From Pempheris klunzingeri (Eukaryota; Chordata; Actinopteri; Acropomatiformes; Pempheridae): 64,000 nucleotides of DNA. The stretch spans positions 6,614,730-6,678,729 of the forward strand of contig NC_092013.1 of the NCBI RefSeq assembly GCF_042242105.1. Direction: 5' to 3'. Under the pieces are notes generated by a model that was not told the origin of the DNA, made no database searches, and saw nothing but the letters and a program-made list of their open reading frames with translations. The first letter of the stretch is position 1; every line of letters begins with the position of its first letter. The translations under genes and the position numbers were made by a program. Below are positions 1 to 12,900 of the stretch, in pieces.

Positions 1-534
1 TCATATTAATACCAGAAGATCATGGCATTTGGAAAATTGTGGGAAAAACTGGGTAAGTCCCGTAAAACTTCAAATTCTTAAGAAAAAAGCTGACAAGAGG
101 AGTTAGCCTTAAGAGGATACTGAGAGTGTGTATTACCGTCTATGTATACCATGTGTCGTGAAGGAAGAACGGCTACATGTTAGCGAGCGCTGGCCTCTGT
201 ATTTGGACATGCCTGCATGTTGTTTGTTGTCTTCACTCTGGTGGAGGATGTTATGGAAGGACGGATCAGCCATCTCAGCAATGGATTAGACCGGACTCGG
301 AGGCTCTGCAGGGAAATAGGGCCTTCATTAGAAAAATGGGAAATAGACCTCTGTTTCATAAAGAGCCATTAGCGTTTAGTGATGAGACTAATGTGTGTGT
401 TTAAAGTAAATTAGAAGGAGAGAGGCCATGCTTTAGGGGAGCTGGTGATGAAAGGCTTGCATTAATGTCAATGGTGGAGGGACTGCTGTTTTCCATTTGA
501 ACTAACCGCTTCCCCTCTGCTCAATACACCAAAC

Positions 535-573
<39 letters not shown>

Positions 574-2957
574 ATACCTGCTTAGATATACTGTATACTG
601 TACATGCTGACACTCTCTCTCTCACACATACACACACAAACACACACCAGTCCTCCCCTCTCAGCAGCCTACACATGTAAGTCATATACTAACCAGAGTA
701 GGCCTGGCGCCCGGGGAGAGCAGCCTGGAATTGCCCCTAAGAAACCAAATCCACTTTATCAAACTGCCAGATGTCACTACCAATCCTCTTCCACTGGACG
801 CTGCTTTCACCAGGCAGCAGCACGGAGACACGGAGCCTGCAGGAGCCAACGCGGTGGCACGGAACAAAAATAAAGACTGAGCGAGATCCACTTTTATTCA
901 CATGCATTACCTGTAACTTCTACTTTAAATGATGAACTGTAATTTCTCAATAAAAGACACTTTAGTGTAACACATCTATTCATACGGTCATGCACATCCA
1001 CATACAAACATAGACATACCACATATACATGCACCTCTTTTTTTTATCCTGGATATGTTTCATTCATTTATTTGTTTAGTTGTTTTACTCTGAATTAAAA
1101 AAAAAAAAAAACAGAAGCTGCAAATTAGCCTTAGCTAGCAATAACATATGTTTATTTTTTCCCCCTATGTTTATTGTCCCTGTTAAACAACTACTATATA
1201 AGTATACTTATTATAACTATATCTTTCAATGTAAAGAGAGATCATTAAACATTTTTAAACATTTCCGTTCTGCTAAGCTAAAAAAGATCATTTCAAGCAC
1301 TAAATCTCATAAGTGCCATTTCAGTTTACCCGTTCACATTACTGGATCACTTCCATGCACAGCTGGGATGTTGCTGTTGTAAATAAGGCATGCAGAAAAA
1401 TGAACTTTCCAAAATGGTGAATTATTCTTCATTACAACAGGGGTCACGGTTACCGGTGTTGCTAAGCTAAGCAAACACATTTCAAAGTCCAACAGCTCCC
1501 TTGACGGCTGGAGTGCCCGCTCAGATTGAACAGGAAGTGAGCGGTAATTTGCCGTGAGTTCTGTCCAGCCTCAGAGCTCCCAGACATTGTGTCGTCCAAT
1601 TAGAGCAGAGTCGCGTGGTTGCAGAGACTCGGAGCCAACAGGTCACAAAGTTGAAATGGATTCCTGCAGTCCCCAGACAGCTGTTGATTGACCTCCTGGT
1701 AATCTGTATGCTAAAATCACTCTTTCCCCGTTGTCATTTTTTGGTCATGAGCGTGTGTGCATGTGTTTTACATAAATGAGCCGGCCTCATGAATCTAAAA
1801 AAATCAACTGCAAATGGGACAGCCAGAGAGAACGGTAAATATCTTTTGAAAACAAAATACTGTATTACGGGTGCTTTGAGGAATGGAAATGGGAAATGGG
1901 GACATGCAATGTGAACAATATGGTTTGAATCAAGTCAACCTTATTTTGCCATGATTATGTAACTAATTACATTTCAGGGTTTTCCATTCTTAAAATGGAT
2001 GTTGTCTTCAGTGGGAGAGAGACATTTTAACGCATTTCCATGCCATAATTAATTAGTTCCACTTAATAGCTTGGAAAAGGCCCCTGATTGTACAAACAAC
2101 ATGCTGTCTTTTCTTCATCATGTCCAGGCACAATCAATTATTGATTGGTTTTTACAGAACAATCACAGTGGTCAGCATTGCTAGGGGGCGAAAATCCACT
2201 TCAAAGTGACATTTTTATCTCAAAACGCTGAATTTGTAATAGGAAAGACAAATTATGTATAAAATATACATATTTTCTCCATTTCATTTCTAACTGATAT
2301 CAGAACATAAGGCTGGAGATCAGGAGTTGTACTTATAAATAAACCTCCATTACTTTCACGCCCTCGCCAACCGAGTTCGTACTATGATGGTTAAGCCTCT
2401 AAATCTCTCTGTATTTCACAGTATAGCGCAGTTTTTAAATCTGGTGTCTACGCTGACATTCCTGCACTTGCGCATAAGTAGTGATGCATTTTAGGTCAAC
2501 TAGCAAAGATATGGTGGGGGAAGTGTCAAAGAAAAGTTTGGATAGTTGGAGTAAGCTGTGTAGTTATCACATTTACTCTAAATACATGATGGATTATTGT
2601 CTTGGATACATAAAATATCTCCATATTTTGGCATACGTCATAAGATCACATGGACAGTGTTTATGTAATTACTCTCACTGCAGGAGGGGGAAGACTCAAG
2701 TTCCACATTGTAGGTTTAAAAATGTTTCATGTGAGTTTATTCGGCTGTTCTGTTTTTGACGGCGAGTTTTCAGTCTGGATTCACACTAGAATGAAATGCA
2801 CGGAATTTCTTCCCATCTGTTTTGTACGAATAGACAAAAATAGATCTTAAAGCAAAATTCTCTACGGGCTACTGATGCGCAGAACAAAGCACCAGTCAAG
2901 TTACAAATGCACAGGGAAAAAAACAAACAACCAAACTGTTTCTGACCCCTATGTGCT
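1..2957. other. Intergenic DNA, no gene seen
   Basis: Open frames here are short (100 codons or fewer) and show no recognisable domain, no compatible splice sites and no family resemblance. The stretch holds a CA microsatellite (536-575), CT/CA-rich sequence just after it, and an A-run near 1098-1112. The rest is ordinary AT-rich single-copy-looking sequence. It is the distal part of the desert on the 5' side of msx1. Confidence 0.6.
536..575. repeat. (CA)n microsatellite
   Basis: Nearly uninterrupted CA dinucleotides, followed by a looser CA/CT-rich stretch to about 650. This is a simple-sequence repeat; no function is inferred. Confidence 0.9.
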
Positions 2958-3525
2958 TTAAAGGAATAGTCTGACATTTTTGGAAATATGTTTACTTGCA
3001 TTCTTGAAGAGAGTGAGATCAGAAGTTTGATACCACAATTATTCACGTACTGTAATTATGAAGCTACTGCCAGCAGCTAATTGGCTTAGCTTAGCATGAA
3101 GACTGACTGAAAACTGGGGTCAAGTGTTAGCCAGGCTCTTTCAAAGGCAACAAAGTCCACCAACATGACGGTGTCGTCACCATGATGTTGTCAGGCAAGT
3201 GGAGACCCTAGAGAGTCACTGCACCCAGCAAAGAAATACTCTGGCATATAACCCACTATGAGCCCACACAGGGCCATTTTTACACTTATTTAGACGAAGC
3301 AAACAAGATATAACATGTTCATTAGCTTTAGAGGTGCTGGAAGGCAGATTTTGTTACGTTTGCACAGAACTGGAGCAGCTGTTTCCCTGTTTCCAGTCTT
3401 TATGCTAAGCTAAGATAACTGCTGGATGTAAATTTACTGTTAAGACATGAGAACGGTATTAGTCTTCTCATGTAACTCACAGCGAGAACGTGAATAAGTG
3501 TTTTTCAAAAAACTTCAAACTACTA
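2958..3525. mobile_element. MITE-like foldback element, degenerate
   Basis: The left end (TTTAAAGGAATAGT...) reads into a segment with GAAGCTACTGCCAGCAGCTA and GGCTTAGCTTAGCATGAAGA. The right end repeats the same motifs in reverse complement: CCAGTCTTTATGCTAAGCTA near 3395, GTTAAGACATGAGAACGGTA, then GAACGTGAATAAGTG and a CAAAAAACTTCAAACTA tail. The element is therefore a long imperfect palindrome with terminal inverted repeats of about 150-200 bp around a non-coding core. No transposase frame is present. I recognise it as a high-copy percomorph interspersed repeat; the superfamily is not assigned. The right border is approximate. Confidence 0.7.
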
Positions 3526-6500
3526 CTCATACACTATTACTCATGTACTTACTTACCCTTATATTTTCACACACACACACACGCACACGCACACACACAC
3601 TGAGTCCCCAGTCTGCCCAGACATCAACATTGAACTTATGCAATTTTCCCATCATATACAGGAAGTGGTTTCTCAACCATCACCGTTCCCAAGTTTCCAT
3701 GGGTAACGTGGTGTTTCCTTACCACCTCTGCACCGTCTTCATCTTTATCCCCTTTCTCTCCCTTGTTTGTTTGTTTCCCTGATGTTTTTATTTAAGGCAT
3801 CAAAAGACACCCCCCACCCGCTCCCTCCCTCTCGACGTCCCCCTCAAGCCCCAGAGCAGTCAGGATGATTTGTAAACTTCAAACGACTAAGAGCCCCAGC
3901 CTGGTCTCCTCTGCTCATTTAGGTAATTCAATAAGCCAGGGGGGACAAGCGCAGCGGCACACTGCTTCCCCCTCCTGCCCTCTGCGCCCTCGCTCTTCCG
4001 ACTGAAGCCTCTGTGGGCTATCTGCAACAAATGTCAGTCTGCAGTGCAAAAGGCTTCCGCTAAGGACAGATCCGCTATGGAGAAATGCTTCACTCTGACA
4101 TTTTAACCACTAACATGTTGCATTCTTTCAAAAATGAGGGTTGTCCCTATGCTGACCCGTATGATAAAATCCCAATGAATTTGATAAAAAATTTCCACAA
4201 TACAGATTTATTATACTGGAATTGTTTCTTTAAAAATCAGCATTTCTGCAAAATCTTTCCCTTTTCCTTTCCATCATCCACAGAAAGAGAGATGTGCAAG
4301 ACCCGATGTTTCATTTTCCCCTTCCACTGACCTTTGAATGTGAATGAGGCCTTCATGATTAACTCTGAAATTGATGTCTGAGTTTGATGTGATAGCCTTA
4401 AAACAGACAGTGATCTGATAGAGACACCCAGGGGAAATCCTCTCTGCAGCTGTCACATCTTAACCTCTTCACGGTAAAAGCTTTATCAGTGGGGTCACTG
4501 TATGAATGTGACAAGTCACCGAGCCAACATCCTGTCACTGTTTGTCCCTCAGTTGGCATGATGGGGGTGATAGAGTGGAAGAGGTGGGGTACGAGGAAAG
4601 GGAGCCGTTAACAATATCCGCTTCCCTCCCGGCTTGTCGAGACGGAAGTGGCGGCAGGTCTGAGTCGGCATCGCCACAATGGCCCAGACCCATAAACACT
4701 GGAAGAGCATAAATCTCTATCTTTATCAAAACCACACAGAGACATTGGTGGCCACTCCCCACTGTGGCTGCCTTTACCCACCAAATCTGCATCTGATAAA
4801 CCCACCCCCCCTCCTCCTTACCCCACTGCTCCACATCAGACACAGCTAATAATGCCACACAAGACTGGTGAGTAAAATGCTGCTTACACTGGCACCACAG
4901 GCCACAGAAAATGATTCAACATTGCATAACTTGTTTCAACTCCTGTTAAAATCAACGCGTTCCATAAATCAGCTTTCGTCGTAAATAGCAATTGTAAAGC
5001 CAACTAAAAGACAGCTGGCACAATCTTTCCTCTTGGTACTGCGAACATTTGTGTTTCTATTTACTTGTTGTTTATTTACTTGTACTCACAAGATTTTTTA
5101 ACAATAAACAAAAATAAATTTTTGTCAAATTCAAGACAAAATTCTGCATGTGAAAGAAAATTTGACCCTCAGAGGCTCTGAAAGGGAGAAGCAGAGCATC
5201 CTGTTCCCCAGCCCTGCAGCGTCTCCCTCTCCCTGCCTGAGCCCACCCCCAAAGGAGGCAGTAAATGGTCCATTTTATCTCTTTTCTGTCAACCATGACT
5301 GCAAGAGCACCAGATAGTGATCTGAAAAAAAAAAGAGTAAAAACAATTTAATTGCCCCCACAATTTTTTTACAGTCGTCCAAAAACCTTTCAAAGCGAAC
5401 TATGATTGGGATGAAATTGCAGAGCCTCTTCCGCAGGAAGGAAAAGCAGAGTAATCACCTCATCATTAATGCTGAAGCTCATCAGGGCCTTGCCGCCTGC
5501 TGGCACTGCCCACACGGCCACGCTGACTGCTGCTGTCAGAGCGAGGCTGGTGGATGATTTGCTCCGCAGTGAAAACAGCTTGCAGAGAATATTTGGATTG
5601 TGCTGTTCAAATGTTTTGGAGCGCTCTGACACGGCTGCCGCCATCCAGAGCTGGCGAGGCAGAGACTGCCTGTAATTGATTTAATTATCAGTAATTACCC
5701 GACTGTTTTTGTGTACGCTCTGTAGTCCTGGGTATGGGAGGAGAATGGAGGGGTGGGGGGGAGGAGTGGGAGGTCTGAGTTAATGATGTGTTTCCATCTT
5801 ATTTAATCCTGTGGTCCAGTCTGCTCAAAGTGCAGGCATACAGACACATGTAGATGTAATTTTGTGGAGACTGACACAGATGGACGCTGAGGGTGGCAGT
5901 CTGACATGAGAAGAAATGAGTGAAAGGAGAATTAATTTGCTGAGCTGCAGAGAAACGAAATACAAGGTGCTACCTTTGGGTTCAATAAGGTTGAAAAACC
6001 TGCCAGCCTTTTTCTTGTAAGTCACCGACTCTTTTCTGAACATCGAACAATAAACATGAGGATATAACTCATAAAAATGAAGTGATTTGGCATTTTGATA
6101 GCTCAACAGCTACAACAAATCCAATGTGTGTGTGTTGCACATGAGCCCCTGCATAATATGTGTCTGAGAGTGAGGGCGGGGGGGAGCTGTTAAAAGTCTT
6201 GAGTTCTAGCCTGTAAATGTCATGTTTGGTCGAAGATTTCCGTTTTTGCCTTCTAATTGGTGTCGGGGGATTTTGGTTTTTAAAAGGGGAAGGTTAAAAA
6301 AAAAAAAAAGGGAGTGAAGAAAGCAGGGAGGGGGAAAAAAATAAGCCCGCAGAACTGCCGAGTTGCAATGAACCCAAACTGGGTTTTAATGGTTGCTACT
6401 CCAGGAGAGCATAGCTCGGGTCATTAAGACGGGAAAATGGGGTCGCGCTAGAAAAATAATCCCTCGCTTTTATTTGACAGCACAAGAAAAATGTTGTGTC

Positions 6501-7365
6501 AACGCATAAAAGAGGTTACTGGTGATCATAAACTACATTCACTGTTCAAAAAGTGTGGGGAGGGGGAGGCGTCGCTGAATTGACAGCTATAAGAAGAATA
6601 AGACGTTTTTGATTTCAGGTTTTGCAGAAAGTGTGGCCGTCGGCTATCTTCATGTTTAGTTTGTAGAGGAAATACTGTTCATCGGGCCTATTTTTGATTC
6701 AATAGAGGTGCCCCTTGTGGTGGAGCTTCAAAGGAGACAGTGAGCTGTTGTCATCGTTGATGCATAAAAATCTGTACGCAGTTCTCTTTTGCACACTCTA
6801 TGTTTCATCTGCAACCACCCTCCAGCCCTCCAACGCCCCCACGTCCCCCCCCCCCCCCCCCGGTCTCGGTCTCGACTGTGAGTGGGTTACTCTACTGTTT
6901 ACAATATTTCCAATTCCCTCTCAAGTGTTTGGCTTGGCAGGTTGTCCGGCCTTTTCCCTTGCAATTACAGGCTTGCGGGGTTTCTCAAATGGGGCTTTTG
7001 AAGAAATAACACTTTTCTCCCCAAGCTCAAGGGAAAAAATGGAGACATTTGGCCAGCAACTCATACAGTCAATCACACAGACCGAGCTCAAGCTCTGTCT
7101 GACGCACTTGGCTACTAAAATATCCTCATACCTTGTGTGTGCGGAGGCATACAGACGCACACACACACTTTTTGGTACTCAGTCTAGAGTCAGTCAAAAA
7201 GTCACTGTCAGTGATGTGCTTTAAGGAAATCTGAAGATTTGATGCAAAATCTGCTAATTGCTTTAATTTAGTAAGCAGACATTAAAAATGTAGAAATAGG
7301 TGCGCAAATTAGAGGGAATAAGAGGTAGAAACAAGAGTCTACAGCCATGCTAGCAGTCCTCTGAG
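3526..7365. other. Intergenic DNA, no gene seen
   Basis: Contains a CA/CG dinucleotide tract just inside the left edge region (3570-3600), G-rich patches near 5750 and 6170, an A-run near 6297-6309 and a C-run (6845-6861). The 169-codon frame at 6715-7224 runs through the C-run, has no flanking splice consensus and resembles no family I know. Homeodomain-type TAATTA and ATTA motifs are common, for example near 5675-5695 (TTGATTTAATTATCAG), but that is not enough to call an enhancer. Confidence 0.5.
6845..6861. repeat. Homopolymer C run
   Basis: Seventeen consecutive C residues. Length polymorphism or miscalling is likely, which makes any reading frame across it unreliable. Confidence 0.9.
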
Positions 7366-7565
7366 GCTGTACATATGCACAGCAGTGCTTTGAGTTAAAT
7401 GCTAACATCAGCTCGCTAACGTGTTCACATTGACGATGCTATAAAACGCTGATGTTAAGCAGATATAGTGTAATAGTCAATGGATCGAGTCAATGTCTGC
7501 ACAAAATTCCATGACAATGCATCCAGTTCTTGTTGAGATATTTCAGTTTGGATCAAAGCAGCAGA
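7366..7565. mobile_element. Degenerate percomorph interspersed repeat
   Basis: Contains GTGCTTTGAGTTAAATGCTA then ACATCAGCTCGCTAACGTG, GATGTTAAGCAGATATA, and after an apparent internal deletion TGTCTGCACAAAATTCCATG and GTTGAGATATTTCAGT. These are landmark phrases, in the usual order, of a very common fish repeat family known to me from general experience. No coding capacity is visible. Borders are approximate. Confidence 0.6.
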
Positions 7566-7781
7566 GCAACCAACAGGTCAATGAAATCCTATGAAAATCC
7601 CTAAAGCGTTGCCACTAGTTTGACTTTAAAAACGTGCCCATGAGGACAAATAAACAATATCATTTCCCACGTCACAGTTCTGATGTTGATGTGTTCCTTT
7701 GTACCGACTCAAAGCAAGTTGACGACAGAGACTTCACATCTCCTGTTTTAGGAAAGCACAGATGAGAGCAAAGGGAGCGTG

Positions 7782-7816
7782 GGAGGAGGAGGAGGAGGAG
7801 GAGGAGGAGGAGGAGA
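7782..7816. repeat. (GGA)n purine microsatellite
   Basis: About eleven GGA/GAG triplets in a pure purine strand. Antisense frames across it give a false poly-leucine run. Confidence 0.9.
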
Positions 7817-7959
7817 TGGAGCTCAGAGATAGATGCTGATTGTTTATTTGAGATCGACGTCTTCAGGTTCCACAAAAAATGAGATGTTGTGTGTAAGGCT
7901 GTCAACGAGAGAGAGAAAGGAAGGAAGAAAGACAGACATGAAGGTGGACAGAGAGAATT

Positions 7960-7985
7960 TGTGTGTGTGTGTGTGTGTGTGTGTG
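7960..7985. repeat. (TG)n microsatellite
   Basis: Thirteen uninterrupted GT dinucleotides directly after a purine-rich GAGA stretch. Confidence 0.9.
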
Positions 7986-9267
7986 AACAAAGAAGTGCAG
8001 ATGAGAGCACCACAGAGAGCTGTTTCAGGACATAAGTCATTGTCCAATTCTGGTAATCACAATAAAGGTAATTGCACAATTGCTCTGCTAAACTTTCTCT
8101 GTGAAGATTATGATGCCGAGTTCAGATGAAAGGCTCAATAACGTCAACATAGTTGGCCTTGCATTGTCAGAGGGCGGATGGGGGGGTTAAAGGAGGAGCA
8201 GGAGGGAAGGGCTGGGGAGTTGGGGGGGTCTTGAGTTCCTTACCCTGAGGCTACGAATCTCCCCTCCCTCTGCTCTTCCACCTCCCCTCGCCCTTCCACC
8301 CACACAAGGGAGTTAAAAATCCCATTTACCCTGACTGGAGCCAGGAGTTGGCTTGAAAAGGCCGGGGACAAAAAGCGATTTTCCACGGAACAAAACCATT
8401 ACAATGGTCCCGCTTTGATCTGGACCCCCCTCCCCTCCCTCCTCCTCCACTCCTACCAGTGCCAATTGAACTTTGTCACCATGCAACTGTCATCCGCGAA
8501 GGGAAAGCCCTTCTACTCTGAATGAAGCGGTCCACAGCAATTTACTCCAGACAGCTCTTTGAAGTGTCAGGGAGAAGTCCAGCTCCTAGACTGCACTTCT
8601 TGGACCGCTCACCCTCTCTCCACGCCTTCCCTCGTTCTCTTTCTTTCTCTTGCCAATTTCAAATGGACAGCAGGACAGTGTGGACAGTCCGGCGGGGCAG
8701 CGAAAGAAGAGAGAGAACATTAAACATCCAGCATCTTTTGCTTTCTCGCTCTCTTCCCCTCCCTCCCTCTCGTCTAAGTAACAGAGGCATGCAGCGCTGG
8801 CATGTGGATAATCAGCCATGGGGCCCCGCGACATCAAAAGCTTGGAGAGCCCCTAAGAATACAAATGTGAGGCCTAATGGTACACTTCATTAATGTCCTC
8901 CCCATCAAAGGCCACTTTACTGACTTGGGAGATTGACTAATTTACACATTGTGGGAAATTGCTCCCAGCCATGCGTAAAACTGCCAAGCATTTATATAGA
9001 GAGAGTCAGAGAGGGAGGTGGGGGGAGGTAAGTGGAAGGGACAGCCTCTGTTCTCCTCTCGAGTGCTTTCTTCAACTGTTGGCGGTGGCTGAAGGCCAAG
9101 CCACATTATCACACATACGAACACCGGGGAGCGCTCGCCTTTGTCTCATAAGGGTTATTACTTTAGGCATTTCGGTGCTCTATCGCTTTTCCTCCCCTTC
9201 TTCTCTCTCTCATCCTCTCCTCTTCCCTCCCTGCTGGATCCACTTTTTCTCCCCCAAGCTTTCTTCT
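7986..9267. other. Intergenic DNA, no gene seen
   Basis: GC/pyrimidine-rich patches (for example 8160-8300 and 8400-8460) alternate with ordinary sequence. The 123-codon frame at 8522-8893 has no family resemblance and low complexity, so I do not call it. Nothing else is supported. Confidence 0.5.
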
Positions 9268-9380
9268 TAAAGGAATAGTTCAACATTTTAGCGACTACGC
9301 TCATTTTCCTTTTTTATTTCTGAGACAGAGATAAGAGGATCCATATTAATCTTGTGTCCATGTGCTTAGTAGGGAGTTGG
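9268..9380. mobile_element. Fragment of the foldback repeat seen at 2958-3525
   Basis: Starts CTTAAAGGAATAGTTCAACA and continues TTTTAGCGACTACGCTCATT, then GAGATAAGAGGATCCATA. This is the left terminal part of the same palindromic element as at 2958. The match fades before about 9380. Confidence 0.6.
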
Positions 9381-9529
9381 AGAAAAGCCCCCAGGAGCAG
9401 CACATGACATATATTGCATGCCTGTCTGTCCTGGGGGGGGGGTCCCTCCACTGCTGCTCCTCCAGAGGCTTCTCCCAATTGTTTCCCTGTTTTGTTGGGG
9501 AGTTTTTATTTGAGGGTCAAAGGGCAGAG

Positions 9530-9612
9530 GGTGTTGTACACTGTACAGATTATAAAACTCATGAGGCAAATTGTGAAATGTAATTCTGGGCTATATAAAT
9601 AAAATCCGAATG
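9530..9612 (+). mobile_element. 3' tail of an old retroposon
   Basis: GAGGCAAATTGTGAAATGTA, TTCTGGGCTATATAAATAAA and a short AT-rich end form the 3' tail I associate with abundant teleost LINE/SINE-type retroposons. Only this tail is recognisable. The 5' part is missing or too diverged. Confidence 0.5.
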
Positions 9613-9939
9613 AACTCTGGGCTGTCTGGTGTTGTGGACACAGTGAGAATTGCAGGTCACGTGGTGCCCATAAGCACAAAAATACTTTTTCTATATATAA
9701 TCATAAGGAAATTATGAATTATTTTTTCTGAGCAGCACTAAAACTCCAAGGCAACTCTTTGAAATATAATAATTTATTAGATCCAATAAAAATTAAGAAG
9801 CCTCTAACAGCCATATCAGTAAACTTTTGTAGCGTCATTAATGTGTGCTCAGAGCAGAGCTGACAGGAACTCTCCTGGCTTGGCTGGTGTGCAGCTTTCA
9901 TTGGAAAGAGATGGAGGCATCTTGGAGGATACTATCCAG

Positions 9940-9992
9940 CCCTCTTAAGGTGCTGCAGCCAGCGTGTGCTGAGCCTAGCTTAGCACAAAGAC
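9940..9992. mobile_element. Internal fragment of the foldback repeat
   Basis: GCTGCAGCCAGCGTGTGCTG then AGCCTAGCTTAGCACAAAGA CTGG corresponds to the inner arm of the palindromic element at 2958-3525. It may belong to the same original copy as 9268-9380, split by later insertion. Confidence 0.45.
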
Positions 9993-12900
9993 TGGTCTGA
10001 GCTCCACATGCCCTCTTTCCTCTGCTGTCTGTGGCTACAGCGTGGGTTGCTAGATATCAAGGCTGTCCTGAATACCAATTTTGGGGTTTTGAAGCTCCAC
10101 TGAGATTTAGACGTGAATATCTGAAGCTTTGACAGGGGTGGGGGGTGTTTAAGAATGGACTTATCCCGCTAATTCATTCACTGTACTGTCAACACACTCG
10201 TTTTCTTTCTTCTGCTCCTTGCTCTTCTTTTTGTGCACTTTCACATCGGTCACTCCCTTCAAACCAGCACCAGCCCTTCACTAGCGACGAATTACAGTAA
10301 TGCAGAAAAATCCAGTCAGGTAAGAACCATGCGAATACTCATTGATTACCGTGGCCATGGTAGAAGTTTCGAAGCTTTGAAGCATCCAGGCCGGCTCTAC
10401 CAGATATGGTCAGCAAGCACAGGCTTTGAGTGTTTCAAACCTGGTTATGACCAATAAAAAGTTATAACATGACCTCATATAAGATCTCAAATGGTCGTTG
10501 TTACATTCCTGTTTATGTACAACTTCTCTGTTCTGGTCCACTCTCCTTTCAGCTTTTAGCAAACTAACTGTACAATACCTGCCCAGCATCAAATGGCAGA
10601 CATTTATTCTCCTGGGAGTTGGTAGAGACCAGAAATAGAATTAAAAGGAGAGTGAGTATTGGACTTCCATTGGAAATTTAAAAAAATGGAAACAAACGAA
10701 TCTTTAATTCAAAGTATGTATTTAAAACGTGTAGGCTACAAGCTGTCATCTTTTTCTTTGCAACGACACATTCATACAGATTTTTCACAATCACACACAC
10801 ATCATCTACACACACACACAAACTCATATTACTGTCATCACCAGTTATTACAAGCTGGAGCCATGTGCAGACCAGCATGTTTTACAACCACGTTAACCAT
10901 GCTATGGGGACTTAAGTGACTGCTTGAAATATTTTTTGTAGCTGTCTTACATACATGTTAGTGTAAGCACGCACCGCATGTGTGTGTCTGAGGGGCTGGA
11001 GGGAGTTAACGCCTGCTTTGGGCCTCGACACCTGCGATACAGAGCGAGTCTTTCAGCAGGCAAATTATATGGCTTTAATTTGTCCTCTTGAAACAGTGTA
11101 GCCGGCCGCAGACGCTGATGCCAAGTGCTGCTCGACTGTAGCGTTGAGGAGAATGTTAAAAGTGTGTTGAGTGTCTGTATATGTAAGCACTGCTTTGACA
11201 TAAGTAAATACACTGACTTGGGTGGAACACCTGTTTATGTTGGAGACTGGGGGAGCTGACAGATATTATAAAGGAGTTTTCAATGTTTTCCATGTAGCCA
11301 GAAAGTAGCAATGAAACTTTTTGAAGGAGCTGCACTGGCTGAAAGTGCTGTGCCACTGGACTGCTGGCAAGAGGGGAAAGCCTAATGTGTCTCGTTTGCA
11401 ATCTGGACAGAGTTTTGTGGTTGGCTCAGCCGGCAGTAGTACACACTTCAGTCATTGGCTGGTCAACAGAGGCGATTTGAATATCGTGACTAATTTGGCC
11501 AATTAAACTGTCAAAGGCCTTTTTTCAAAGGGCCTTTTTCACAGGCTGCTCATCCATAATGCTCTCCTCTGTTACCCCGGAGCTCGACTTTAACTCTCTC
11601 TATTCACAGTGAAGTGGTGCAATGAGCTAGATCAGAGAGTATGTAAAAGCATAGCCAGAGGCAGCGCTGGGCCAAGCCACAGATGAGGGGGGATCTTTAC
11701 AAATTGAACAATGAGGTCAGTATAAACAGTTTGAGACACTGTTATTTGGCTGCTTTCAAATCAGAAGCGGTCAGGGTGGTCAAAACAAAATTTACTGGAA
11801 TTATATGGAAGTCATGAAATGCAATTTACTACTTATGAATATAGAAAGAAACTCATAGCATACCTAGTGTGATAGCTGCACTCCACTAGAACCCAGTGTG
11901 TATATGTGTGACTTTATGTGACTCATTTAGCTTAAATGGGTCTGACTTTATTTTGATACAGTTAGTTAGCTCAACGGCAGCCACAACCCTGCTTCACCCC
12001 TGCTGCTAGCTCGTAGCTCCATTGAAAAGACACAAGTAATCCAGGTAGTCAGCGATTTTACTACTGAGCTCAAACTGCCGGCTAAAAAGAAATAGTTTGC
12101 ATAAAGTCTCCTCTGACTGCATCTAATGGCAAAAGAGGGGTGAGACATGATGAATCAAACAAATAAAACAGATGAAGATGCACATTTTCACACAGATTGT
12201 CCTCAAAGGCATTCAAACAGTGACGAATAAAAAAAAAAAAAATTGCTTCAGAGTGACGTTTAAATCTTGAATACTTTCTAACCTCTGCATACCTGTCCAA
12301 CCGCTGTGCAACATGATTGCTGGAAAGTTACAAAAATTGCCCCCCCCACCAGATGCCCAAAAGATTCCCTGACACAAATTCAAACAGCAGCTTACAGAGG
12401 CCTGTAGGCCATATTCAGACAGACTGTGTCTGCACTGTGTGAAAAATTCTCATTCATTTCAATGAATCAATGTAAATTTAAGAGGCTCAAATTTATCTGA
12501 AACACAAGAATTTAATTTGCCAACACATTGCAATGATCAGTCAAACATATGCAAGGGCACATTCCTGGTAGATCACATTGTAATGTAAGTGGAGTAATTG
12601 TACTATTTCCCTTCCGATCATTGTGATAAAAGATTAAATTATTTTTGCTGTGGTGATTTTACAGGGATTTAAAGTCTTTATTCATGGTATTATAAAGAAC
12701 TGCGCCATGTTTTGGAGTCTGATAACTCTTCAAACCCATGAATCTACTGCTCATCCGCCCCCGATCATGTTTTATTGTCTCAGTGGGAGCCAAAATGACT
12801 AGCTCCCTTGTTTTGAATTTGAAGGATGATAAATAGCTTAGTATAGCAAATTCACAAGATTTTTGATTAAATTGAAAGTACAGAAGACAAATCAAAGCTG

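Noticed and set aside
6715-7224. 169-codon frame.
   Set aside because: It crosses a C17 homopolymer, so the frame is unreliable, and no domain is recognisable.
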